From JBCBTD01 sp039818825 (lineage in GTDB: Bacteria > Pseudomonadota > Alphaproteobacteria > Geminicoccales > Geminicoccaceae), in the NCBI GenBank assembly GCA_039818825.1, contig JBCBTD010000017.1, positions 5,832-69,831 on the forward strand: a stretch of 64,000 nucleotides of DNA, read 5' to 3'. A model generated the notes under the pieces. It had not been told where the DNA came from, did not search any database, and was given only the letters and a program-made list of their open reading frames with translations. A program made the position numbers and the translations under genes. Positions 34,547 through 42,327 of this stretch are shown piece after piece. Positions within the stretch are counted from its first letter, which is position 1. Each line of letters opens with the position of its first letter.

Positions 34547-35407
34547 ATGACCGTTGCCGCCCCCATCGACGCCGCTCGAGACGACGCTCGCGAGGTCGAT
34601 GCGACCGTCGCGTCGTCGGGCAGCTCGTTCTTCTGGGCGATGCGGTTCCTGCCGCCACCCCGCCGGCGGGTCGTCTTCGCGATCTATGCGTTCTGTCGTG
34701 AGGTGGACGACATCGCCGACGGCGACCTCTCGGCCGCGGCGAAGATCGAGGCGCTGGCGGCCTGGCGCGACGAGATCGCCGCGCTCTACCAAGGCCGGCC
34801 GAGTCGTGCCGTCACTCGGGTGCTCGCCGTCGGCGTCGAGCGCTACGACCTACACCGGGCGGACTTCGAAGCGATGATCGCCGGTATGGCCATGGACGCC
34901 AACGGACCGATCGTGGCGCCTGGTCGTGCCGACCTCGACCTCTACTGCGATCGCGTCGCCAGCGCCGTCGGCAGACTGTGCGTGCCCGTGTTCGGCGTCC
35001 CCGGTCCGCCGGGCCGCGCCGTCGCTGACCCCCTCGGCCGTGCTTTGCAGCTCACCAACATCCTTCGCGACGTCGACGAGGACGCTGGTCAGGGGCGTCT
35101 CTACCTGCCCCGCGAGGCTCTGGCCGCCACCGGCGTGCCGCTCGATCCGGCGGCGGCGGTCGAGCATCCAGAACTGGGGAGGGTGTGCAGCGAGCTCGCG
35201 ACCGATGCCCGCCGGTTCTTCACCGACGCCGAGCGTGCCATCGCCGCCTGTGATCGGCGGCGGATCCGGCCGGCACGGATGATGATGGCGGTGTACCGCT
35301 GCAGCTTCGATCGGCTCTGCCAGCGCGGCTGGGCGTCGCCCCGCCGGCCCGTCGGCCCCGGCAAGCTCCACAAGCTCTGGATCGCTCTGACGTCCGGACT
35401 GGCCTGA
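34547..35407 (+). CDS. hpnD: Presqualene diphosphate synthase HpnD
   Basis: The 286-residue head-to-head prenyl synthase condenses two FPP molecules. Motifs: SFFWAMRFLPPPRRR, first Asp motif FCREVDDIADGD, AGMAMD, and second LTNILRDVDEDAGQGRLYLPRE. ATG 34547 has GGGAG five bases upstream; the upstream ATG 34523 adds eight residues without a ribosome site. The 84-base leader from hpnB contains the palindrome CGCGCATGCGCG (34518-34529), so a separate promoter or processing point here is possible. Confidence 0.94.
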   Translation: MTVAAPIDAARDDAREVDATVASSGSSFFWAMRFLPPPRRRVVFAIYAFCREVDDIADGDLSAAAKIEALAAWRDEIAALYQGRPSRAVTRVLAVGVERYDLHRADFEAMIAGMAMDANGPIVAPGRADLDLYCDRVASAVGRLCVPVFGVPGPPGRAVADPLGRALQLTNILRDVDEDAGQGRLYLPREALAATGVPLDPAAAVEHPELGRVCSELATDARRFFTDAERAIAACDRRRIRPARMMMAVYRCSFDRLCQRGWASPRRPVGPGKLHKLWIALTSGLA

Positions 35408-35412
35408 GCGAC

Positions 35413-36660
35413 GTGCGCACGATCCACGTGGCGGGCGCTGGCCTCGCCGGTCTCGCCGCGGCGATGGCGGCAGTGGAGGCGGGCGCACGGGTGGTGGTCT
35501 ACGAGGCCGCGCGGCATGCCGGCGGCCGCTGCCGCTCGTTCGACGATCCGGTCGTCGGCAGGCGGATCGACAACGGCAATCACTTGGTCCTCTCAGGCAA
35601 CCGGGCGACGCTCGGCTACGTCGACGCGCTCGGCGTCCGCGACCGGCTGGTGGAGGTGCGGCCGGCGTCGTTTCCGTTCGTCGACCTCGCCGACGGCGAG
35701 CGTTGGGCCATCCGCCCCGGTCCGGCGTGGTGGCCGTTGTGGCCGTTGGAGCATCGCCGGCGCCCTCCGGGCGTGCGCGCCAGGGAGTTCGCGGCCGGTT
35801 TGGCCCTGTTGCGTGCCGGTCCCGACCAAAGTGTTGGCGACGTTGTGTCCACGTCTGGCGCGGCGTTCAGGCGCTTCTGGGAGCCGTTCGTGGTCGGCGT
35901 GCTCAACACCGACGCGGAGAGCGCGGCGGCGGCACTGTTGCGGCCGGTGATCCTCGAAACCTTGGCACGCGGCGAACACCGCAGCCGGCCATTGATCGCG
36001 CGCACGGGGCTTTCCGACGCCCTGGTCGAGCCGGCGGTCGAGTGGCTCCGCCGGCAGGGCGCGGTGGTCCATTTCGGCGCTCGGCTGGAGGCGCTGGATC
36101 TGACGGCCGATGGCGCCCGGGCGCTCCGGGTCGGCGGGACGTCCGTCGCTCTGGAAGCCGGCGACCAGATCGTCGTGGCCCTGCCACCATGGGAGACCGC
36201 TTCGTTGTTGACTTGCCCTTCGCCACCAATGGGTTACAGTCCGATCTTGAACGCTCACTTCAGAGTGCCGGGAGGTGGTGTGACCACACCCACTCTGCTT
36301 GGAGTAGTCGGCGGCTTGGCGCAGTGGATCATTTGCCGGGAGGACGTGGCCTCGGTGACGGTGAGTGCTGCCGACGCGGTCATCGACACGCCGCCGGCCG
36401 CGTTGGCGGAACGGCTTTGGCCGGAGGTCGTCGCCGCGCTTGGCTTGGCGCCGGCGCCGCTCGGGCCATCCCGGATCGTCAAGGAACGCCGGGCGACGAT
36501 CCGCCAGACACCGGCGGCAGTCGCGGCGAAGTGGTCGGCCAAGACGCGCTGGCCAAACGTCACGATAGCGGGGGAGGCGACGGACACGGGCTTGCCCGCT
36601 ACCATCGAAGCTGCCATCCGTAGTGGTCATCATGCCGTCAAAATGCTACACGCACTTTGA
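35413..36660 (+). CDS. hpnE: Hydroxysqualene dehydroxylase HpnE (squalene-associated FAD-dependent desaturase)
   Basis: The 415-residue amine-oxidase-fold flavoprotein has an N-terminal FAD motif VAGAGLAGLAAAMAAVEAGARVVVYEA, then GGRCRSFDD and IDNGNHLVLSGN. The C-terminal FAD block is IAGEATDTGLPATIEAAIRSG. It reduces hydroxysqualene to squalene. GTG 35413 lies five bases after hpnD. The last third is visibly less G+C-rich than the rest of the cluster, without any frame disruption. Confidence 0.94.
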   Translation: MRTIHVAGAGLAGLAAAMAAVEAGARVVVYEAARHAGGRCRSFDDPVVGRRIDNGNHLVLSGNRATLGYVDALGVRDRLVEVRPASFPFVDLADGERWAIRPGPAWWPLWPLEHRRRPPGVRAREFAAGLALLRAGPDQSVGDVVSTSGAAFRRFWEPFVVGVLNTDAESAAAALLRPVILETLARGEHRSRPLIARTGLSDALVEPAVEWLRRQGAVVHFGARLEALDLTADGARALRVGGTSVALEAGDQIVVALPPWETASLLTCPSPPMGYSPILNAHFRVPGGGVTTPTLLGVVGGLAQWIICREDVASVTVSAADAVIDTPPAALAERLWPEVVAALGLAPAPLGPSRIVKERRATIRQTPAAVAAKWSAKTRWPNVTIAGEATDTGLPATIEAAIRSGHHAVKMLHAL

Positions 36661-36677
36661 ATGCTGCGACGCAGCAT
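36661..36677. promoter_or_regulatory. Perfect 17-bp palindrome in the shc leader
   Basis: ATGCTGCG-A-CGCAGCAT is a perfect 8-1-8 inverted repeat starting immediately after the hpnE stop and 67 bases before the shc ATG. It could be an operator, or as RNA a stem controlling readthrough into shc. It begins with an in-frame ATG (36661), but the palindrome and the lack of a ribosome site argue that translation starts at 36745. Confidence 0.55.
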
Positions 36678-36744
36678 CAGCGGTCGATGCCGAAACGACA
36701 AGGCCGTCACCGCCTTCCTCTCTCGCGAGTTGGTACGTTCGTCG

Positions 36745-38661
36745 ATGAACGATCAGAATGACCTTTTGGACCGCGTCGACGAAGTCGTCGACGACGCAGC
36801 GAGTGCTCTCGCTGCGCGCCAACGGGCCGACGGCCACTGGGTCTTCGCCCTGGAGGCGGATGCGACGATCAGTTCGGAGTATGTGCTACTCGAGCACTTC
36901 CTGGACGAGATCGACCCGGCGCTGGAAGACGAACTTGCAGTCTACGTGCGGTCGCTTCAGGGCGACCACGGCGGCTGGCCGCTGTTCCACGGCGGCGAGT
37001 TCAACATGAGTGCCAGCGTCAAAGCCTATTATGCGTTGAAGCTGGTCGGCGATTCCATCGACGCGCCGCACATGGTCCGTGCCAGAGACGCGATCCGCGC
37101 ACGAGGCGGCGCCGCCCAGTCGAACGTTTTCACGCTCTACAGTCTTGCCCTGTTCGGCCAGGTCCCCTGGCGGGCGGTGCCGACCATGCCGGTCGAGCTG
37201 ATGCTCATGCCCAAGTGGTTCCCGGCAAACATGTGGGCGTTCTCGTACTGGTCGCGGACGGTGATCGCTCCGTTGCTGATCGTCGCGGCGGCCCGTCCGA
37301 AGGCGCGGAACCCGCGCGCCGTCGGTATTCGTGAGCTGTTCACCACGCCCCCAGAAGCCGAGAAGGGCTATTTGCGCAACCCGACAGGCTCGCGCATCGG
37401 CGAGGCGTTCTTGCTGCTCGACAAGGTGCTCAAGCGGATCGAGCCACGTTTTTCGAGGCGTTTGCGCCAGCGTGCCATGGATCGCGCGTTGGCATTCATC
37501 GTCGAGCGGGCCAACGGTGACGACGGCCTAGGCGCCATCTTTCCGGCCATGGCCAACACCGTCATGGCCTTGGACACGCTCGGCTACGCGCCGGATCACC
37601 CGCTGCGTGCCCAGGCGATGGACGGCATCCGCAAGCTTGTCACCACCGACGACGACGGCCGCCGGTTTTGCCAGCCCTGCGTCTCGCCGGTTTGGGACAC
37701 GGCGTTGGCGATGCATGCGCTCGCCGAGGCCGACGGCGCCGTCGATGCGGGGGCGACGCGCTGGCTGCGCGAAAAGCAGGTGCTCGACGTCGAGGGTGAT
37801 TGGGCCGTGCAACGGCCGGGGCTGCGGCCTGGAGGCTGGCCTTTCGAGTACGCTAACGCCTACTACCCCGACGTCGACGACACGGCGGTCGTCGGCATGG
37901 TCCTGGATCGCGCCCACGATCCCGCCAACGGTGAGGCCGTCGACCGTGCCGCCGAGTGGATCCTGGGAATGCAGAGCCGCAACGGCGGCTGGGGTTCGTT
38001 CGATGCGGAGAACACTCGTCACTACCTGAACCATATTCCGTTCGCCGATCACGGTGCCCTGCTCGATCCACCGACCGTGGACGTGACCGCGCGCTGCCTC
38101 GGCTTTCTCGCACAGCTCGGGTACGCCGCTGATCACGAGGCGATCGTTCGTGGCGTTGACTATCTGCGCCGGGAGCAGGAGCCGGACGGCAGCTGGTTCG
38201 GTCGCTGGGGGACCAACTACGTCTACGGTACCTGGTCGGTGGTCAGCGCGCTGAACGCCGTCGGCGTCTCCCACGACGCGCCTGAGATGCGTCGGGCCGT
38301 CGACTACCTGTTGCGGAACCAGCGCGGTGATGGCGGTTGGGGCGAGGACGGTGCCACCTACTGGGAAACGCGGCGCGGTGAGGCCAAAGCGTCGACCGCC
38401 TCGCAAACCGCCTGGGCAGTCATGGGGCTGATGGCGGCCGGTGAGACGCAGCATGCGGCGGTAGAGCGTGGCGTTCGCTTCCTCGTCGACCACCCGCGGG
38501 TCGGCAGCGCCTGGGACGAACCCTGGTACACGGCGGTGGGTTTCCCGCGGATTTTCTACCTCCGCTACCACGGCTACCGCCACGTCTTCCCGCTGTGGGC
38601 GTTGGCGCGCTACCGGAACATGGTCCGCAGCAACGCCGGTGCTGTCGCCCACGGCATCTGA
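36745..38661 (+). CDS. shc: Squalene--hopene cyclase
   Basis: The 638-residue monotopic membrane enzyme cyclises squalene to hopene/hopanol. The catalytic DxDD motif is DVDDTA at residues 376-381. Several QW repeats are visible, for example GDHGGWPL, NGGWGSFDAEN and DGSWFGRWGTNY, as are the conserved WSRT and WGLGDW-type blocks in variant form. The length is standard for type I Shc. ATG 36745 is preferred; ATG 36661 would add 28 residues beginning inside a palindrome. Also known as hpnF. The stop overlaps the hpnG start (TGATG). Confidence 0.96.
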   Translation: MNDQNDLLDRVDEVVDDAASALAARQRADGHWVFALEADATISSEYVLLEHFLDEIDPALEDELAVYVRSLQGDHGGWPLFHGGEFNMSASVKAYYALKLVGDSIDAPHMVRARDAIRARGGAAQSNVFTLYSLALFGQVPWRAVPTMPVELMLMPKWFPANMWAFSYWSRTVIAPLLIVAAARPKARNPRAVGIRELFTTPPEAEKGYLRNPTGSRIGEAFLLLDKVLKRIEPRFSRRLRQRAMDRALAFIVERANGDDGLGAIFPAMANTVMALDTLGYAPDHPLRAQAMDGIRKLVTTDDDGRRFCQPCVSPVWDTALAMHALAEADGAVDAGATRWLREKQVLDVEGDWAVQRPGLRPGGWPFEYANAYYPDVDDTAVVGMVLDRAHDPANGEAVDRAAEWILGMQSRNGGWGSFDAENTRHYLNHIPFADHGALLDPPTVDVTARCLGFLAQLGYAADHEAIVRGVDYLRREQEPDGSWFGRWGTNYVYGTWSVVSALNAVGVSHDAPEMRRAVDYLLRNQRGDGGWGEDGATYWETRRGEAKASTASQTAWAVMGLMAAGETQHAAVERGVRFLVDHPRVGSAWDEPWYTAVGFPRIFYLRYHGYRHVFPLWALARYRNMVRSNAGAVAHGI

Positions 38662-39311
38662 TGCGTCTCGGGATCGTCACCGGTCTCGCCTTCGAAGCCC
38701 GTCTGATCGTCAGCAGCTGGATCGCTGAGCCGGCACCGCTGGTTCGCACGGGCCAAGGGCCCGCCGCCGCTGCGGCGGCCGCGGAGGAGTTGATGGCCCT
38801 CGGCGTCACGCGCCTCGCCAGTATGGGCCTCGCCGGCGGTCTCGCCCCCGAGCTTCGGCCAGGGAGCTTGATCGTGCCCCACACCGTGGTGGACGACGTC
38901 GGCTCCATCGACGTCGAAGTATGCGGATTGGCGGCTCATCTGGGGGCGACGAGCGGCGTGTTGCGCACCGTCGATCGGCCGGTGGCGGGCGTCGCCGCCA
39001 AAGCCGGCCTTGCCGTCGACGGGGTCGTCGCCGTCGACATGGAGAGCGCGGCGGTGGCTCGGGTGGCTGCCGTCCACGGGCGATCCGCAGGTGTCGTCAG
39101 GGTGATCGCCGACCCTGCCGAGCGAGCGCTGCCGTCGGTGGCCATGGTCGCCACGGACGCGGCCGGTCGCTTGCGCCCGTTGGCGATCGCCGGTGCGCTG
39201 TTCGGTCGACCCGCGGAATGGCCCTTGCTGCTGCAGACGGCCGCTGATGCCCGCGCCGCGCGCGCCGGCCTACGAGACGCGGCGCTCGCGTTGTCGCGAT
39301 TCGCCGGGTAG
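38661..39311 (+). CDS. hpnG: HpnG, adenosylhopane nucleosidase/phosphorylase
   Basis: The 216-residue nucleoside phosphorylase-like protein has LGIVTGLAFEARLI, a glycine-rich SMGLAGGLAPELRPGSLIVP and the catalytic block VDMESAAVARVA near residue 132. HpnG removes adenine from adenosylhopane to give ribosylhopane in extended hopanoid synthesis. The ATG overlaps the shc stop. Its last 42 bases overlap the end of hpnH, which runs the other way, although HpnH acts just before HpnG in the pathway. Confidence 0.92.
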   Translation: MRLGIVTGLAFEARLIVSSWIAEPAPLVRTGQGPAAAAAAAEELMALGVTRLASMGLAGGLAPELRPGSLIVPHTVVDDVGSIDVEVCGLAAHLGATSGVLRTVDRPVAGVAAKAGLAVDGVVAVDMESAAVARVAAVHGRSAGVVRVIADPAERALPSVAMVATDAAGRLRPLAIAGALFGRPAEWPLLLQTAADARAARAGLRDAALALSRFAG

Positions 39312-40406
39312 CGGCTGTTCCATCGTCTTCTCGACGTGCTGCTCGAATACGTAGGCCGCCGGCCGCTGCTTGGACAAATCGATGTCCGGGACCATCGGCC
39401 GCTCGGTCTCGATCCCGCGCAACGCAACCCGCAATGCCTTCCACGGCTTCGCGATGGTGTCGTTCACCGCAGTCGGCTCGAAGCCACAATGGACCATGCA
39501 GTCGGCGCATTTCTCGTAAGCACCGGTGCCGTAGCTGTCCCAGTCGGTGGTTTCCATCAACTCCCGAAAGCTCGACGCGTAGCCTTCGCCGAGCAGGTAG
39601 CAGGGGCGCTGCCAACCGAAGATGTTGCGGGTGGGGTTGCCCCACGGCGTGCACCGGTAGTCCTGGTTGCCGGCCAGGAAGTCGAGATAGAGCGATGACT
39701 GGTTGAACACCCAGCCCTTGCCCTGGCGCAGCACGTCACGGAACAGGGTGCGGGTTTGGTGTCGGTTGAGGAAGTGTTGCTGGTCCGGCGCACGCTCGTA
39801 GGCGTAGCCCGGCGACACCGTGATGCCCTCGACGCCGAGCGTCATGCAGTAGTCGAAGAACGCGGCCACTCGGTCGGGTACGGCATTGTTGAACAACGTG
39901 CAGTTGACCGTGACGCGGTGGCCGGCGTCGCGCGCCGCCAGCACCGCCTTCTCGGCGCGCTCGAAGACGCCGTCCTGGCAGACCGACTTGTCATGCTCCG
40001 GCTTCAGGCCATCGAGATGGATGGAGAACGTGAGGTAGACGCTGGGCTCGAACAGCGGCAGCTTCTTCTCGAGGAGCAGCGCATTGGTGCAAAGGTAGAC
40101 GAACTTCTTGCGGGCGACGATGCCCTTCACCACCTCGTCCATTTGTCGGTGCAGCAGGGGCTCGCCGCCGGGAATGGAGACGACCGGAGCGCCGCACTCG
40201 TCGACCGCGGCAAGGCAGTCCTCGACGCTGAGTTGGCGGTCGAGGATCGGCTTCGGGTAGTCGATCTTGCCGCACCCGGCGCAAGCCAGGTTGCAGCGAA
40301 ACAAGGGCTCCAACATCAGCACCAGCGGATAGCGCTTTCGCCCGGTCAAGCGTTGCTTGAGGACGTAGGCGCCGACGCGGAGCTGTTGGATCAAGGGGAT
40401 CGACAA
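39270..40406 (-). CDS. hpnH: Adenosylhopane synthase HpnH (radical SAM)
   Basis: The 378-residue radical SAM enzyme joins the 5'-deoxyadenosyl group to diploptene. The cluster motif CNLACAGC has Cys38, Cys42 and Cys45. The C-terminal region has the HpnH block CTPWGNPTRNIFGWQRPCYLL and a Cys-containing YEKCADCMVHCGFEP, probably part of a SPASM-like extension. The start is probably TTG 40406, which gives the family's usual SIPLIQQLRVGAYVLKQ N-terminus; TTG 40421 is an alternative. It is convergent with hpnG (42-bp overlap) and divergent from hpnM. Confidence 0.94.
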   Translation of the reverse strand: MSIPLIQQLRVGAYVLKQRLTGRKRYPLVLMLEPLFRCNLACAGCGKIDYPKPILDRQLSVEDCLAAVDECGAPVVSIPGGEPLLHRQMDEVVKGIVARKKFVYLCTNALLLEKKLPLFEPSVYLTFSIHLDGLKPEHDKSVCQDGVFERAEKAVLAARDAGHRVTVNCTLFNNAVPDRVAAFFDYCMTLGVEGITVSPGYAYERAPDQQHFLNRHQTRTLFRDVLRQGKGWVFNQSSLYLDFLAGNQDYRCTPWGNPTRNIFGWQRPCYLLGEGYASSFRELMETTDWDSYGTGAYEKCADCMVHCGFEPTAVNDTIAKPWKALRVALRGIETERPMVPDIDLSKQRPAAYVFEQHVEKTMEQPLPGESRQRERRVS

Positions 40407-40585
40407 GGGTTCGTTTCCCAAAAGCGAAGGTTGCGCCTACGAACACGAACGCCGGAAATCGCGCAAGTGTGCGTACCGCCCCACTTGCCGAGCGTTGCTG
40501 CCGCGCAACATCACGAGCTCGCTGGGACGATCGACGATTGGCCGACACGGGACTAAGCCAAAGAGCAGTTTCGTCATTCGAGAAC

Positions 40586-41221
40586 ATGGACCCTCGCGTG
40601 AACTCGCCATTCCCATTCGTCGCGCCGCAACGCTTGCTGCGCCGGCGTGCCATCCTCGGAGCGGCCGTCGGTGTGGCGCTGCTGGTGACCGTCGCCAGTG
40701 CTGTCGCAGCGATCGAAGACCCGGTCGAACGGCTGCATGAGGCGCTGCTCGAAGGCGGTGCCACCTTCGACGAGCGCTTCGACCGGCTGTTGCCGGTCGT
40801 CGAGGCGAGCTTCGACTTCGCCACGATGAGCCGGGCCGCCGTCGGCGCAGCGTGGACCGAGTTCGGCCCGGCCACCCGAGAGGCGGTCGAGACGGCGTTC
40901 GCCCGCTACTCGGCCGCCTCCTACGCCAGGAACTTTGCCGACCCCGCCGGTCTGGCGTTCACCGTCGAAGCGGTTCGGCCGGCTGACGACGGACGGAGCT
41001 GGGTGGATGCACGTCTGGACCGGCCGGGCGGCGAACCGGTGCGCTTCGAGTACTTGGTGCATGACGTGGGTGACGGTCCGCACATCATCAACGTGATCGT
41101 CGGCGGCGGCCTGAATGAGCTTGCCCGCCGTCGCAGCGAGTTCCGCAGCTTGTTGGACGCGGGCGGTTCCGATGGGCTGCTCGAAGCACTCGGCGAGCGC
41201 ACCGAAGCGCTTCGCCCGTGA
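40586..41221 (+). CDS. hpnM: HpnM, hopanoid-associated MlaC/Ttg2-like periplasmic protein
   Basis: The 211-residue protein has an N-terminal signal/TM segment (RRAILGAAVGVALLVTVASAVA) and then an MlaC-like lipid-binding domain: FDERFDRLLPVVEASFDFATMSR, GAAWTEFGPATREAVETAF and the C-terminal YLVHDVGDGPHIINVIVGGG. MlaC-like proteins ferry lipids across the periplasm, and hpnM accompanies hopanoid clusters as a presumed carrier working with the RND protein HpnN (here at 52213-54756). ATG 40586 is the only sensible start for the signal. The stop overlaps the sulfotransferase GTG. Confidence 0.88.
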   Translation: MDPRVNSPFPFVAPQRLLRRRAILGAAVGVALLVTVASAVAAIEDPVERLHEALLEGGATFDERFDRLLPVVEASFDFATMSRAAVGAAWTEFGPATREAVETAFARYSAASYARNFADPAGLAFTVEAVRPADDGRSWVDARLDRPGGEPVRFEYLVHDVGDGPHIINVIVGGGLNELARRRSEFRSLLDAGGSDGLLEALGERTEALRP

Positions 41222-42327
41222 GTTTGGCGGCCCACCCGCTGGCCGGCGCCACCGCCGGTGGCTTGGTCCAGTTGCTGCGTAGCGCGGGCGTCGCCGGACG
41301 CCGAGCTTGGCCGAAGCTGGCGGCGTTCGCGGGCCTGGCACTCGCACGGAGCCCCGTGACGCTTGCCGAGACCGCGTGGCTCGGGCTCCGTCGTCCGCGC
41401 GATCTGCCGGCACCGCTGTTCGTCGTCGGCCACTGGCGAAGCGGTACGACGCATCTTCACAACCTTCTGTCGCAAGCGCCGCGGTTCTCGTTCCTCAACC
41501 CGATCGCCGTTGGTTTGCCGGCCGAACGACTGCTGCTCGGGCGGCCGCTGCAACCGTTGCTCGCCCGGCTGCTTCCCGCCGATCGCGGTGTCGACCAGGT
41601 TGCCGTCACCATCGATTCGCCGCAGGAAGACGAAATCGCCTTGGCGAGCCTCGGTGCACCCTCTTACTACCACGCCTACTATCTGCCGCAGCGGTTCGAG
41701 GCGACCTTGCTGAGGGGAGCCTTCCCCACCGGCGCTGACGAGGCGCGCTGGCTGGCGCGGGTCGACGACCTCTACGCTCGACTGGTCGTGGAGCGGCCCG
41801 ACGCCCGACCGTTGATCAAGAACCCCGTCTACACGGGGCGGATGGCAGCCTTGGCCCGTCATTGGCCGGAGGCGCGGTTCGTGCGCTGTTTGCGCAACCC
41901 GTACGACGTCGTCGCTTCGACGGCGGCGTTCCACGCTTCGTTGCTGTCGATGCTGAGCCTGGAGCCGGCGCCGCGGCTCGATCTCGCCCGGATCACGCTG
42001 GCGGTCTACGCCGAAATGGACCGCCGCGCCGCGGCCGACATCGCTGCGTTACCCGCTGGCACGGTCGTCGACGTCCGCCACGAGGCACTCGCAGCCGACC
42101 CCTTGCGCGAGTTGGCCCAGCTCTACGATCACCTTGGCGAGCCAGGCTTCGAGCAGGACCGCCCGCGGTTCGAGCGCTACCTCGGCACGCTGGCGAAGCA
42201 TCGACCGCGGCGCTATGCCGTTGGCCAAGCCGGTTTGGCGCGGTTCGAGGCAGCGTTGGCGGAGCCGATGGGGCGTTGGGGCTACAGCGTGCCCGCATGG
42301 GCGACGGGTGAGAGCGGACATGGATGA
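41218..42327 (+). CDS. PAPS-dependent sulfotransferase in the hopanoid operon
   Basis: The 369-residue protein is of the bacterial Sulfotransfer_3 type. The 5'-phosphosulfate loop is VGHWRSGTTHLHNLL (residues 70-84). PQEDEIAL (135-142) and LIKNPVYTGRM (199-209) are family blocks, and the 3'-phosphate site is RFVRCLRNPYDVVAS (220-234). An N-terminal hydrophobic amphipathic region (~35-57) suggests membrane association. It starts at GTG 41218 overlapping the hpnM stop and ends 8 bases inside hpnO, so it is locked between two hopanoid genes. Transfer of sulfate to a hopanoid or other lipid hydroxyl is the natural inference; no PAPS synthesis genes are in the window. Confidence 0.88.
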   Translation: MSLAAHPLAGATAGGLVQLLRSAGVAGRRAWPKLAAFAGLALARSPVTLAETAWLGLRRPRDLPAPLFVVGHWRSGTTHLHNLLSQAPRFSFLNPIAVGLPAERLLLGRPLQPLLARLLPADRGVDQVAVTIDSPQEDEIALASLGAPSYYHAYYLPQRFEATLLRGAFPTGADEARWLARVDDLYARLVVERPDARPLIKNPVYTGRMAALARHWPEARFVRCLRNPYDVVASTAAFHASLLSMLSLEPAPRLDLARITLAVYAEMDRRAAADIAALPAGTVVDVRHEALAADPLRELAQLYDHLGEPGFEQDRPRFERYLGTLAKHRPRRYAVGQAGLARFEAALAEPMGRWGYSVPAWATGESGHG

